A DNA stretch of 64,000 bases from Flavobacterium yafengii (GCF_030010375.1 NZ_JASCRY010000001.1:248001-312000); one strand, 5' to 3'; shown: positions 1 through 8,639, counted from the first letter of the stretch. The notes: generated by a model from the letters alone, not told the origin. Numbers and translations: made by a program.

Positions 1-1266
1 TAAGGAAATCTTATCTCCAGCACCGACAAATTTAATTTCACCTCTTTTATTTAGCAAAACGACTGTCGGATATGCTTTTATATTTAGTTGTTTTATAAAA
101 GTATTGATACTATTTAATTTTATAAATGCTTGCTGCCATTTGACATTATTTTTTTTCACATATTCTAATACTTTTTCATTAGATTGATCAACAGCAATGC
201 CAAGAATACTTATTTTTTTTTCGTTTAAATTATAGAATTCTCTAATTTGTGGATTAAATTTAAGACAAGGACCGCACCAAGTACCCCAAAATTCTAAAAG
301 TAAAAAATCCTTATCTTTTAAAACATTTTTTAGAATAAAATTATTGTTGTCTAAATCTCTAAAAGAATAATTTAACGGTATTTTATTCTCAATTGCAAAT
401 CGTTTGATAGGCCCTTTTTTGATTGGACTTAGATACAATGAATCCATTTCAGACTGTCTTTTAATGGTGTAATTTGAATTATTGATAGTAATTGTATCAT
501 TAAAGGAATATTTGTACTGATTATTAAAAACAAAATCTTCTGAAAAATTAGTGTTTTTATCTTTAACATAGAATTGACTTTTAGTATAAAAATCAGAAAA
601 ATAAAACTCATAACCATCTACTTTCCCTACCCAAGCATCTACAAATTTAATAAAAGATAAATAAGGACTATCTTCTTTACTAATCTTTTGGGATATTGCA
701 TTCTCTCTATCAGGTACTAAAACAAACTTTCTTTCAAAATTTTTAATTTGATTATTTTCAAAATACTCAAATTTATAAACTGAAGGTAAATAACTGTTCA
801 CCAAAGCGTCCTCGTCAGCATTTTGATTTACTTCATATTCATATTTAATTTCATCACTAAAATCCTTATTCTTATTGGTATCTGCAATTAGTATTTGTTT
901 ATTCTTTTTAAACCCTATTAGTATAATTAGTTCTTGATCAATTTTCTTTTGCGATAAGGTTAGCGTATCTATTTTTAATTTTCTAAAATATTCAAGCGCT
1001 CTTTTCTTTTCGACTTTATTATTTTTAAGCAGATCGAAAGTATTTTGAACATAATCAATTGCCACGAAATGAAACCTTAAGGAATCTAGCAGAGGGATCC
1101 CTATGAAATTATCAGTATAAGACAAAGGTCTTAAATCCGACTCATATTGGTTTAAGTTAAAGGTGTCAGCATTACTTGTTAACTTTAATTTTATTTGCTT
1201 TGTTTGAGAAATTGAGACTTGTGCTAACAAACCAAACAAAATTACTGTAATTCGTTTTAAGGTCAT
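1..1266 (-). CDS. TlpA-like thioredoxin-domain protein (3' end cut by window)
   Basis: The frame is open from the ATG at 1266 to the window edge, giving 422 residues without a stop. The N-terminus is hydrophobic and signal-like (residues 1-20), so the protein is probably exported. A long lysine-rich region of unknown fold follows. A C-terminal thioredoxin fold carries the active site WCGPC, with cysteines at residues 331 and 334, then the motif AYPTVVLLNK containing the cis-proline. This order (large N-terminal domain, then TlpA/AhpC-TSA redoxin) is common in Bacteroidota periplasmic disulfide oxidoreductases. The substrate cannot be told. Nothing in the neighbourhood suggests a partner. The C-terminal end lies outside the window. 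Confidence 0.85.
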   Translation of the reverse strand, partial: MTLKRITVILFGLLAQVSISQTKQIKLKLTSNADTFNLNQYESDLRPLSYTDNFIGIPLLDSLRFHFVAIDYVQNTFDLLKNNKVEKKRALEYFRKLKIDTLTLSQKKIDQELIILIGFKKNKQILIADTNKNKDFSDEIKYEYEVNQNADEDALVNSYLPSVYKFEYFENNQIKNFERKFVLVPDRENAISQKISKEDSPYLSFIKFVDAWVGKVDGYEFYFSDFYTKSQFYVKDKNTNFSEDFVFNNQYKYSFNDTITINNSNYTIKRQSEMDSLYLSPIKKGPIKRFAIENKIPLNYSFRDLDNNNFILKNVLKDKDFLLLEFWGTWCGPCLKFNPQIREFYNLNEKKISILGIAVDQSNEKVLEYVKKNNVKWQQAFIKLNSINTFIKQLNIKAYPTVVLLNKRGEIKFVGAGDKISL

Positions 1267-1600
1267 ATCCATGCTTTAGAGGCAACTTTTTAGTTAATGA
1301 AATGCAATGATTTAATTCTAATCTCAAGCAAATTAGGGATAAATTACAGAATTTTATCAATATATAAACCTACAAATTTATGATTAAATAAATAACTAAA
1401 GATTTTTATTCGGAGACATAAAGATCCTGCTTTAATACAATCCCCAAAATTCCATAGTTTCCTGTTTAATTGAACCTTTATTTGTACTTTAGACACTTGT
1501 ATTCATTACAAAACGAATCGAATTCATAAAAATATAACATTTATTAATGCTTTTGTTATATTTCTTTCTGTAAATTTGCATCACTTAAAATTACCAAACC
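1267..1600. other. Intergenic region between divergent genes
   Basis: This AT-rich stretch separates the TlpA-like gene from the acyl-CoA dehydrogenase. Apart from a -7-like box at 1571 I see no gene, repeat or hairpin. Confidence 0.5.
1571..1578 (+). promoter_or_regulatory. -7 box upstream of acyl-CoA dehydrogenase
   Basis: TAAATTTG matches the Bacteroidota -7 consensus TAnnTTTG 22 bases before the start codon. A TTG at 1553-1555 is the only nearby -33 candidate, but its 15-base spacing is short. Confidence 0.4.
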
Positions 1601-2779
1601 ATGAAACCAGACTTATTTCAAGCTCCAGATTATTATAACTTAGACGACTTACTGACTGAAGAACACAAACTAGTGCGCGAATCTGCACGAGCGTGGGTAA
1701 AGCGTGAAGTATCTCCTATTATAGAAGAATATGCTCAAAAAGCAGAATTTCCAAAACAAATCATAAAAGGTTTGGGTGAAATTGGTGGTTTTGGCCCTTA
1801 TATTCCTGAAGAATATGGTGGTGCCGGTTTAGACCAGATTTCATACGGTTTAATCATGCAAGAAATTGAACGTGGTGATTCTGGCGTTCGTTCTACCTCT
1901 TCAGTACAATCATCTTTGGTGATGTATCCAATTTGGAAATACGGAAATGAAGAACAGCGTATGAAATATTTACCAAAACTGGCTACTGGCGAGTTTATGG
2001 GATGCTTCGGATTAACTGAACCAAACTATGGTTCAGATCCAGGAAGTATGATTACCAACTTTAAAGATATGGGTGACCATTATTTATTGAACGGAGCTAA
2101 AATGTGGATTTCAAATGCTCCGTTTGCAGATATCGCCATTGTTTGGGCAAAAAATGAAGAAGGAAGAATTCACGGTTTAATTGTAGAACGCGGAATGGAA
2201 GGTTTCACCACGCCGGAAACCCATAACAAATGGTCGCTTCGTGCGTCTTCAACCGGAGAATTGATTTTTGATAATGTAAAAGTGCCAAAGGAAAACTTAT
2301 TGCCAAATAAATCTGGATTAGGAGCACCACTTGGCTGTCTTGATTCAGCACGTTACGGAATTGCTTGGGGTGCTATTGGCGCTGCTATGGACTGCTACGA
2401 TACCGCTTTGCGCTATGCCAAAGAAAGAATCCAGTTTGACAAACCTATTGCAGGAACTCAATTACAACAAAAAAAATTGGCCGAAATGATTACTGAAATT
2501 ACCAAAGCACAATTATTGACTTGGAGATTAGGCGTTTTAAGAAATGAAGGCAAAGCAACAACTGCTCAAATCTCTATGGCCAAAAGAAACAATGTAGATA
2601 TGGCCATTCATATTGCTCGCGAAGCCAGACAAATGTTGGGCGGAATGGGAATTACAGGAGAGTATTCTATCATGCGACACATGATGAATCTTGAATCTGT
2701 AATTACGTATGAAGGAACCCATGACATCCATTTGTTAATTACTGGAATGGATATCACTGGAATTCCAGCTTTTAAGTAG
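1601..2779 (+). CDS. Acyl-CoA dehydrogenase, glutaryl-CoA dehydrogenase type
   Basis: This 392-residue flavoenzyme has the full acyl-CoA dehydrogenase layout: N-terminal helical domain (about 15-130), middle beta domain beginning at GCFGLTEPNYGSDPGSM (134-150), and C-terminal FAD-binding helical domain. The catalytic base is Glu371 in TYEGTHDIH, as in glutaryl-CoA dehydrogenase. Arg97 in GVRSTSSVQSSL matches the arginine that binds the distal carboxylate of glutaryl-CoA in the human enzyme. I therefore infer oxidation and decarboxylation of glutaryl-CoA to crotonyl-CoA in lysine or tryptophan degradation. No other genes of that pathway are nearby, and a strong terminator follows, so it is probably monocistronic. 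Another dicarboxyl-CoA substrate remains possible. Confidence 0.9.
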   Translation: MKPDLFQAPDYYNLDDLLTEEHKLVRESARAWVKREVSPIIEEYAQKAEFPKQIIKGLGEIGGFGPYIPEEYGGAGLDQISYGLIMQEIERGDSGVRSTSSVQSSLVMYPIWKYGNEEQRMKYLPKLATGEFMGCFGLTEPNYGSDPGSMITNFKDMGDHYLLNGAKMWISNAPFADIAIVWAKNEEGRIHGLIVERGMEGFTTPETHNKWSLRASSTGELIFDNVKVPKENLLPNKSGLGAPLGCLDSARYGIAWGAIGAAMDCYDTALRYAKERIQFDKPIAGTQLQQKKLAEMITEITKAQLLTWRLGVLRNEGKATTAQISMAKRNNVDMAIHIAREARQMLGGMGITGEYSIMRHMMNLESVITYEGTHDIHLLITGMDITGIPAFK

Positions 2780-2815
2780 TAACAAACAACTATTAAAGTA
2801 TTTATAAAATTGATA

Positions 2816-2848
2816 GAAAAAGCTTCTTGGAAACAAGAAGCTTTTTTA
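2816..2848 (+). terminator. Rho-independent terminator
   Basis: A perfect 9-bp stem (AGCTTCTTG / CAAGAAGCT) with a GAAA loop is flanked by A and T runs. It follows the acyl-CoA dehydrogenase stop. Confidence 0.85.
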
Positions 2849-2870
2849 TATTTACATAAAAATACCACTC

Positions 2871-3653
2871 ATGAATATTGAAACAATCAACAATAGCATT
2901 CAGCCCCAAAAAGAACTATTGTTACAACATTCTTTATATAAAAAAGTAAAAACAATTGAGGACTTACAGTGCTTTCTTGAAAATCACGTGTATGCAGTTT
3001 GGGATTTTATGTCTTTATTAAAAGCATTACAGTCCAAATTAACGTGTACAACAACTCCTTGGTTTGCCACTGAAAATCCTGAAACCAGGTATTTGATAAA
3101 CGAAATAGTCCTAGCTGAAGAATCTGATTTGACAATTGATGGTCGTCGCCAAAGTCATTATGAAATGTACATTGAAGCGATGGAAGCTTGTGGAGCAAAT
3201 ACTGCTGGAATCGAACATTTTTTATCCGAAGTAAATTCGCTTAAAAACATATTTGTTGCCATCAAAAAAAGCAATTTACACCCTAATATTAAAGCTTTCT
3301 TAGACTTTACTTTCAGAGTTATTGACGAAGGGAAATCTCATGAGATTGCAGCTGCATTCACTTTTGGAAGAGAAGATTTAATCCCAAGTATGTTTACCGC
3401 TATTTTGAAAAACTTTCAAGAAAATTTCCCGCAAACTGATTTGAGCAAACTCATTTATTATTTCGAAAGACATATCGAGTTAGACGCTGATGATCATGGT
3501 CCAATGGCAATGAAAATGATAACAGAACTTTGTGGAACTGATGATCAAAAATGGTCTGATGTAGAAGAAATTTCAATTTTAGCCTTAGAAAAACGCATAG
3601 GACTTTGGGATGCTATCGAAGAAACAATTATGATGAATGTAGAATTGGCTTAA
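2871..3653 (+). CDS. DUF3050 family protein, heme-oxygenase-like fold
   Basis: This 260-residue soluble protein resembles the DUF3050 family, recognised from HVYAVWDFMSLLKALQ (39-54) and the C-terminal block RHIELDADDHGPMA (200-213). That block places His201, Asp205 and His209 as HxxxDxxxH. This resembles the last metal-binding helix of heme-oxygenase-like diiron oxidases such as UndA and SznF. Candidate partner ligands are Glu78, Glu84 and His96. The biochemical role of DUF3050 is not known to me, and a diiron oxygenase is an inference from the motif. No signal peptide is seen. It follows a terminator, so it has its own promoter; a weak TATATTTA lies just upstream. Confidence 0.8.
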   Translation: MNIETINNSIQPQKELLLQHSLYKKVKTIEDLQCFLENHVYAVWDFMSLLKALQSKLTCTTTPWFATENPETRYLINEIVLAEESDLTIDGRRQSHYEMYIEAMEACGANTAGIEHFLSEVNSLKNIFVAIKKSNLHPNIKAFLDFTFRVIDEGKSHEIAAAFTFGREDLIPSMFTAILKNFQENFPQTDLSKLIYYFERHIELDADDHGPMAMKMITELCGTDDQKWSDVEEISILALEKRIGLWDAIEETIMMNVELA

Positions 3654-3716
3654 AACCAATACTTCCAAATAAACGTAACTATTATTTAGAAATGAACTAT
3701 ATCAAATTTCAAAATA

Positions 3717-4454
3717 ATGAAAAAACAATTCCAAGTAATAGTTACGTTCTTTTCATTGCTTTTTATGGTGAGTTGCAGTACTGAAAACCCAATTTCTGAA
3801 ACAACTTCCATACCAATAGTTACAGTTCCGCAAACACAAGCCAAGTCTTATAATTATTTAGCCCTTGGAGACAGCTACACTATCGGACAGAGCGTATGTG
3901 AAACCTGCAGATTCCCAGCACAATTATCCAAAAGTTTAGGCAATTTGAATGTGAGCAATACTTATTCTTTGAAAATTATTGCACAAACCGGCTGGACTAC
4001 TTCCAACTTAATTTCGGCAGTAAACACACAGAATCTAGCTTCTAATTATGATTTGGTCACGTTATTAATTGGCGTAAACAATCAATATCAAAACAGGAAT
4101 TTTTCGTTGTATGAAAAAGAATTTCCTGAATTAGTAAAGAAAGCTATCGCTCTTGCAAAAGGGGATAAAACAAATGTAATTTTGGTTTCTATTCCAGATT
4201 ACGCTTATACTCCTTTTGGTCAAACATCGGGAAACCAAACAACAATTTCTACAGAAATAGATCAGTATAATGCTTTTGCAAAAAAATACTGCGATGACAA
4301 TGCGATAGTATTTATAAACATAACAGACATCACCAGACAAGGCTTAACAAACAAGAACCTTGTCGCTTCAGACGGATTGCATCCTTCTGAATTAGCGTAT
4401 TCTTTATTTGTAGAGCGAATTTTACCAAAAGCAACGACTGCTTTAAACAATTAA
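3717..4454 (+). CDS. SGNH/GDSL hydrolase lipoprotein
   Basis: The 245-residue product begins with a lipoprotein signal ending in MVSC, so Cys20 should be lipidated and the enzyme membrane-anchored. The SGNH blocks are in order: GDS with nucleophile Ser53 (LALGDSYTIG), Gly92 in AQTGWTT, Asn121 in LIGVNNQY, and Asp219/His222 in SDGLHPS. The family comprises esterases and lipases; the substrate here, perhaps an acylated glycan or lipid, is unknown. It follows the DUF3050 gene by 63 bases and may be cotranscribed with it, since no terminator lies between them. Confidence 0.88.
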   Translation: MKKQFQVIVTFFSLLFMVSCSTENPISETTSIPIVTVPQTQAKSYNYLALGDSYTIGQSVCETCRFPAQLSKSLGNLNVSNTYSLKIIAQTGWTTSNLISAVNTQNLASNYDLVTLLIGVNNQYQNRNFSLYEKEFPELVKKAIALAKGDKTNVILVSIPDYAYTPFGQTSGNQTTISTEIDQYNAFAKKYCDDNAIVFINITDITRQGLTNKNLVASDGLHPSELAYSLFVERILPKATTALNN

Positions 4455-4534
4455 AAACAATTCGGTAAAAGAAGTATCAATGAAAAAACAGCTTTCTTCG
4501 CTATTTTTTTTATCTTTATTTTTAAAATAAATAA

Positions 4535-5431
4535 ATGTCCTCCCAAGAACGATTAACAAAAGCTTACAAAGAAGCCAAAAGAATTCCTTTTGACAATCAA
4601 TCAAAATTTATCCTTTTTAGTGACTGCCACAGAAGCGACAACAGTTTTGCTGATGATTTTGCCAGTAATCGAAACGTCTATTTTCATGCGATGACCCAAT
4701 ATTATAACGATGGCTTTACGTATTGTGAGTTGGGTGACGGGGATGAATTATGGGAAAATATTTTTTTTAAAACTATTTTCGAAGCACACAAAAACGTCTA
4801 TCTTTTACTAAAGAAATTTCATGATTCTAATAGGTACCATAAAATTTGGGGTAATCATGAAATGACTTTTCGAGATAAAGATCATGTAGAAAAAACGCTT
4901 ACGACGTATACAAACACACAAAACGACAGAATTGAACCCTTGTTCACTGGTATACAATGCCACGAATCCATCGTTTTAGTGCATCAGGAAACCAATCAGG
5001 AATTGTTTTTAACTCATGGTCATCAGGCCGATTTCATGAATTATGTGGGTTGGAAAATCAATAGATTTATGGTGCGCATCTTATGGAAACCGTTGCAAAT
5101 TTGGGGAATATCAGATCCCACAAGTCCCGCTAAAAATTATGTAGAACGAATAAAAATCGAACTGCGCATCAAAAAATGGATTGAGAACAATAATCGAAAA
5201 ATTACTATTGTGGGCCATACGCATCGTCCTAGTTTTTCTTATCCAAGTCAGAACACGACACCCTACTTCAATGACGGAAGCTGCGTACATCCTAGAAGTA
5301 TCACTGGAATTGAAATTGTAAATGGAACGATAACACTTATAAAATGGTTTATCGACACAAAGGAGAATGGCATTCTTCAGGTTGTAAGAGAAGTACTTGA
5401 AGGCCCGACAAATCTAAAAGATTACAAATAA
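4535..5431 (+). CDS. Metallophosphoesterase
   Basis: This 298-residue calcineurin-like phosphoesterase shows the metal-binding motifs in order: SDCH (29-32), GDGDE (67-71), GNHE (106-109), THGH (160-163) and GHTH (227-230). Two divalent metals are expected at the active site. No signal peptide is present, so it should be cytoplasmic or peripheral. The region at 170-215 is basic and aromatic, suggesting contact with a membrane or a lipid substrate as in LpxH-like enzymes, but the substrate cannot be assigned. A strong terminator closes the unit and faces the ferredoxin gene. Confidence 0.85.
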   Translation: MSSQERLTKAYKEAKRIPFDNQSKFILFSDCHRSDNSFADDFASNRNVYFHAMTQYYNDGFTYCELGDGDELWENIFFKTIFEAHKNVYLLLKKFHDSNRYHKIWGNHEMTFRDKDHVEKTLTTYTNTQNDRIEPLFTGIQCHESIVLVHQETNQELFLTHGHQADFMNYVGWKINRFMVRILWKPLQIWGISDPTSPAKNYVERIKIELRIKKWIENNNRKITIVGHTHRPSFSYPSQNTTPYFNDGSCVHPRSITGIEIVNGTITLIKWFIDTKENGILQVVREVLEGPTNLKDYK

Positions 5432-5461
5432 AAAAGCGTTTGCCGAGGCAAACGCTTTTTT
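5431..5461. terminator. Bidirectional terminator
   Basis: A perfect 14-bp stem (AAAAAGCGTTTGCC and its complement) with a two-base loop sits between the convergent phosphoesterase and ferredoxin genes. It has T runs on both strands. Confidence 0.9.
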
Positions 5462-5462
5462 A

Positions 5463-5780
5463 TTAATTTTCAGGAGCCAATTCCAGTTCTAATCCTTCGA
5501 GGCTTTCCGTGATTGGGATTTGACAGCCCAAACGACTGTTTGATTTTACGTAAAATGCTTCTGAAAGCATCGCTTCCTCATCATCACCCATTTCCGGTAA
5601 AGGTACGTCATTAAGAACATAACATTGACAAGAAGCACACATGGCCATTCCGCCACAAGTTCCTTCTACAGGAAGTTCATAGGCTTTACATAATTCCATG
5701 ATATTCATGGCCATATCTGTAGGAGCCTGTAATTCATGCACTACTCCTTCTCTATCTTTAATTTTTATTAATACATCCAT
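5463..5780 (-). CDS. 2Fe-2S ferredoxin, adrenodoxin type
   Basis: From the ATG at 5780 the product has 105 residues and starts MDVLIKIKDREG. An in-frame ATG ten codons earlier adds an unconserved-looking stretch. Cysteines 42, 48, 51 and 86 form the CX5CX2CX34C pattern of vertebrate/adrenodoxin-type 2Fe-2S ferredoxins. It carries electrons in the cytoplasm, probably for Fe-S cluster assembly or a monooxygenase. The nearby nifU-like and mrp genes on the same strand fit the first role, although a hairpin element separates them. Confidence 0.9.
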   Translation of the reverse strand: MDVLIKIKDREGVVHELQAPTDMAMNIMELCKAYELPVEGTCGGMAMCASCQCYVLNDVPLPEMGDDEEAMLSEAFYVKSNSRLGCQIPITESLEGLELELAPEN

Positions 5781-5838
5781 TTTTAAATTTGGAATTGGTT
5801 GGTTAATCAATTGTATACTTTTGGAATGCGGATTTTTT

Positions 5839-5953
5839 GTGCGTGAGGGATAGCAGCAAGCTACCGAAGTAGCGCGGATAGCCCGACGCTTTTAAGAAAA
5901 AAGGCAACTACCCATTATATCGAGTAGCCTTTTTTCTTAAAAGGGTCACGCCC
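5839..5953. repeat. Intergenic repeat-like element with inverted ends
   Basis: The stretch begins GCGTGA (5841-5846) and ends TCACGC (5946-5951), with GGGATAGC and GGATAGCCC blocks between. I recall such blocks as interspersed elements in flavobacterial genomes. It encloses the 17-bp hairpin at 5889-5943. No second copy was seen in the window. Confidence 0.45.
5889..5943 (-). terminator. Terminator of the mrp-nifU unit
   Basis: A perfect 17-bp stem (CTTTTAAGAAAAAAGGC and its complement) has an inner GGC-TACTC / GGGTA-GCC core followed by six T on the minus strand. It lies directly after the NifU-like stop codon. Confidence 0.75.
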
Positions 5954-5961
5954 CAAAAAAA

Positions 5962-6201
5962 TTATAGAATATTTACAACGGTTTCTATTTGTGGTGCAAA
6001 CTTTTTGATGGTGGTTTCCACGCCTGCTCTTAGTGTCATTTGGTTTACACTGCAACTGGTGCATGCTCCTTCGAGACGTACTTTTACGTGTTTGTCGTCC
6101 TCGATGGAAATCAGTGTGATATCACCACCGTCAGAATTCAAAAAAGGTCTGATTTCTTCGAGTGCTTTTTGAACTTCTACAAATAATTCTTCTGTTGTCA
6201 T
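5962..6201 (-). CDS. NifU-like C-terminal domain protein
   Basis: This 79-residue protein is a stand-alone NifU C-terminal domain. It has the FLNSDGGDITL block and the cluster-binding pair CTSC (Cys47 and Cys50). Such proteins carry or hand over Fe-S clusters in the cytoplasm. It lies 68 bases downstream of the Mrp-family carrier gene on the same strand and is followed by a strong terminator. This supports an mrp-nifU operon for Fe-S maturation. The spacer between them contains the short repeat ATTGAAAGATTA twice. Confidence 0.92.
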   Translation of the reverse strand: MTTEELFVEVQKALEEIRPFLNSDGGDITLISIEDDKHVKVRLEGACTSCSVNQMTLRAGVETTIKKFAPQIETVVNIL

Positions 6202-6269
6202 TTTCTTTATTTAAAGATTGAAAGATTAGAAAATTGAAAGATTAAAAATCATTTCAACCATTCTAGCTT

Positions 6270-7397
6270 CTATTTTTTTACTGCGGAACAACCGGCCATA
6301 GTTGTTATTTTAACAGCCTCTGTCGCAGGTAAATTTTCGTTTCTGCTTACTACTTCCTGCACTACGTTTCTAGTGATTTCTTCGAAAACAGTTTCGATAA
6401 TTGAACCTGTTTGCATTGCTGCCGGACGACCGTAATCTCCTGCTTCACGAATAGATTGTACGATTGGCACTTCGCCAAGGAATGGAACTTCTAAATCTTC
6501 AGCAAGATTTCTGGCTCCTTCTTTTCCAAAGATATAGTATTTATTTTCAGGTAATTCTTCCGGTGTAAAGTATGCCATGTTTTCAATAATTCCTAAAACA
6601 GGAACATTTATAGCCTCTGACATGAACATAGAAACTCCTTTTTTAGCATCGGCCAAAGCTACTGCTTGTGGAGTACTTACTATAACAACACCCGTAATTG
6701 GTAATGATTGTACGATAGAAAGGTGAATGTCTCCTGTTCCTGGTGGCAAATCGACTAACATAAAATCCAATTCTCCCCAGTCTGCATCAAAAATCATTTG
6801 GTTCAACGCTTTAGAAGCCATTGGTCCTCTCCAGATTACCGCTTGACTTGGCGCCGTAAAAAATCCAATTGAAAGAATTTTTACTTCATAGCTTTCAACG
6901 GGTTTCATTTTTGATTTCCCATCGACTGTTACAGAAACTGGTTTTTCATTTTCTACGTCAAACATGATGGGCATAGACGGTCCGTAAATATCGGCATCAA
7001 GGATTCCAACTGAAAAACCCATTTTAGCTAGTGATACCGCTAGATTTGCAGTCACAGTAGATTTTCCTACTCCTCCTTTTCCAGAAGCAACTCCGATAAT
7101 ATTTTTTATTCCTGGAATTGATTTTCCTTTGATTTCTGGTTTGTCCGGAACCTCAACTTTACTATTGATTTTGATTTTTGCATCCGGAGATACTAATTCA
7201 AGAATTGTTTTTTTGATATCGTCTTCTGCACGCTTTTTAATGTGCATCGCCGGTGTGTGCAATACTAAATCTACCACAACCTCATCACCAAAAGTAATTA
7301 CGTTTGCTATTGCACCACTTTCAACCATATTTTTCCCTTCTCCAGCTATAGTAATCGTTTCTAAAGCTTTAAGAATGTCTTTTCTATCTAATTTCAT
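6270..7397 (-). CDS. Mrp/ApbC/NBP35-type Fe-S carrier ATPase
   Basis: The ATG at 7397 gives 375 residues starting MKLDRKDILKAL. An upstream ATG at 7424 is possible but adds only nine residues. An N-terminal MIP18-like domain (about 1-80) is followed by a P-loop ATPase domain with the deviant Walker A GKGGVGKST (106-114), then DADIYGPSMP and LVDLPPGTGD. Mrp proteins bind and transfer 4Fe-4S clusters to apoproteins. The tail holds a single cysteine (AGCSAVKK) rather than the CxxC of many homologues, so cluster binding at a dimer interface may differ. It heads a two-gene unit with the NifU-like gene. Confidence 0.93.
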   Translation of the reverse strand: MKLDRKDILKALETITIAGEGKNMVESGAIANVITFGDEVVVDLVLHTPAMHIKKRAEDDIKKTILELVSPDAKIKINSKVEVPDKPEIKGKSIPGIKNIIGVASGKGGVGKSTVTANLAVSLAKMGFSVGILDADIYGPSMPIMFDVENEKPVSVTVDGKSKMKPVESYEVKILSIGFFTAPSQAVIWRGPMASKALNQMIFDADWGELDFMLVDLPPGTGDIHLSIVQSLPITGVVIVSTPQAVALADAKKGVSMFMSEAINVPVLGIIENMAYFTPEELPENKYYIFGKEGARNLAEDLEVPFLGEVPIVQSIREAGDYGRPAAMQTGSIIETVFEEITRNVVQEVVSRNENLPATEAVKITTMAGCSAVKK

Positions 7398-7468
7398 TTT
7401 TAGTTTACTGTTTTCTATTGGCATTTCAGCGCCAGAATATTATCTTTATTTAAACTGATTTCAGATTA

Positions 7469-7476
7469 CAAAGATA
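7469..7476 (-). promoter_or_regulatory. -7 box of the mrp-nifU unit
   Basis: The minus strand reads TATCTTTG, matching TAnnTTTG, about 72 bases before the chosen mrp start. No TTG was found at the right distance. Confidence 0.4.
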
Positions 7477-7599
7477 CTATGAAAAGTTCTTATTATAAAG
7501 GATTTGTATTGCATTTATTGATGACGAAATTGAGGGCGATTATTTAGAGAAAATACCGCTTTTGACCACAAAAAAGCTACTGTATTGAACTTTCAAAAA

Positions 7600-7929
7600 C
7601 TACTCAATCCTAACTTCTGGTTGCCAGAAATGTTTTTCGAAATCTACAATTTGGTTATCAACAACTTCTATGCCTTCGTTTTCCAATAATTGTTGCATCA
7701 GATTTGTTCCGTCAAAATGAAGTTTTCCTGTGAGCAATCCTTTTCTGTTTACGACACGATGCGCCGGAACATCTTCAAGATTATGCGAAGCATTCATTGC
7801 CCAACCCACCATTCGAGCAGAACGAGCAGTTCCTAAAGCCTTTGCAATAGCGCCATATGAAGTGACTTTTCCGTAAGGAATTTGTCTGGCGATGGCGTAC
7901 ACACGTTCAAAAAAGTTGTCGTTTGACAT
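7600..7929 (-). CDS. Alkyltransferase-like protein (ATL), MGMT fold without the active cysteine
   Basis: The 109-residue protein has the DNA-binding core of O6-methylguanine-DNA methyltransferases: IPYGKVTSYGAIAKALG (17-33), SARMVGWAM (37-45) and PAHRVV (55-60). Enzymes of the family read PCHRV, and here the acceptor cysteine is Ala56. Proteins of this kind bind O6-alkylguanine in DNA and flag it for nucleotide excision repair instead of removing the alkyl group. It appears monocistronic, between LysE and mrp on the same strand. The loss of cysteine is clear; the repair role is taken from studied ATL proteins. Confidence 0.9.
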   Translation of the reverse strand: MSNDNFFERVYAIARQIPYGKVTSYGAIAKALGTARSARMVGWAMNASHNLEDVPAHRVVNRKGLLTGKLHFDGTNLMQQLLENEGIEVVDNQIVDFEKHFWQPEVRIE

Positions 7930-7970
7930 ATTTATAAAATCAGATAAAAAGATATTTATTCTGTTTAAAA

Positions 7971-8606
7971 CTACCTCAAATAATATCGAATAATATTAAT
8001 CAAGGTGATTAAAGCTATCAATCCTGTTATACTTCCTATGATGGTATTCATGTTTTTCATCATATAATCTGTTTTGCCTTCTATTTTCTGAAAGAAAGTG
8101 ATGTATAAATAAAAAACTAAAAAAGAACCCAATACCACACCGGTAACAAAAACAAAAACATGGGAAATATCAAACACAAACAAATTATAAGAAGCTAAAG
8201 TGATGCTTACAAAAACATAATACGGAATGGGAAAAAAATTAAGTGCAGAGAGTAACATTCCAAGAAAAAAACGAGTAGAAGTACTCTTCTTTTTAATTTT
8301 CCCCTTCTTCGCTTTTGGCTTTTTGGCAATCAGCAAGAAGTAAATGGTCAGTACTGAAAATATAACAAATCCCACTTCTCGCAGCAACACAATAACATCT
8401 GGTCTGCCTTCAATATACCTTGCAAATAATATTGCCAATGTAGCTTGAAAAAAAATCACAATTACCGCTCCTAAAACAAACCAATACGCGCTTGTCTTTC
8501 CTTCTTTCAGATTCACTTTGGCGGCTGTCATATTGATTAACCCCGGAGGTGTAATCCCTACAAAAGCTGTAATTAAACCCAAAAACAAAGAAACAATTAA
8601 ATTCAT
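7971..8606 (-). CDS. LysE/RhtB family exporter
   Basis: The first ATG (8606) gives 211 residues starting MNLIVSLFLGLI; a TTG two codons earlier is less likely. Several hydrophobic segments and the early GITPPGLINMTAAK motif fit the LysE superfamily of amino-acid and small-metabolite exporters. The middle holds a lysine-rich loop (KPKAKKGKIKKKS), probably cytoplasmic and unusually charged. Substrate unknown. Its likely -7 box overlaps the stop codon of trmB, so it may be transcribed both alone and from upstream. Confidence 0.8.
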   Translation of the reverse strand: MNLIVSLFLGLITAFVGITPPGLINMTAAKVNLKEGKTSAYWFVLGAVIVIFFQATLAILFARYIEGRPDVIVLLREVGFVIFSVLTIYFLLIAKKPKAKKGKIKKKSTSTRFFLGMLLSALNFFPIPYYVFVSITLASYNLFVFDISHVFVFVTGVVLGSFLVFYLYITFFQKIEGKTDYMMKNMNTIIGSITGLIALITLINIIRYYLR

Positions 8607-8631
8607 AGGCAAGATACGAGGATCAAAAAAG

Positions 8632-8639
8632 CAAAATTA
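8632..8639 (-). promoter_or_regulatory. -7 box upstream of the LysE-type gene
   Basis: The minus strand reads TAATTTTG, 25 bases before the LysE ATG, and overlaps the trmB stop codon. Confidence 0.4.

Noticed and set aside
4480..4530. A 16-codon frame MKKQLSSLFFLSLFLK just before the phosphoesterase
   Set aside because: It looks like the start of a signal peptide, but such AT-rich frames arise easily; without homologues it cannot be called a gene or remnant.
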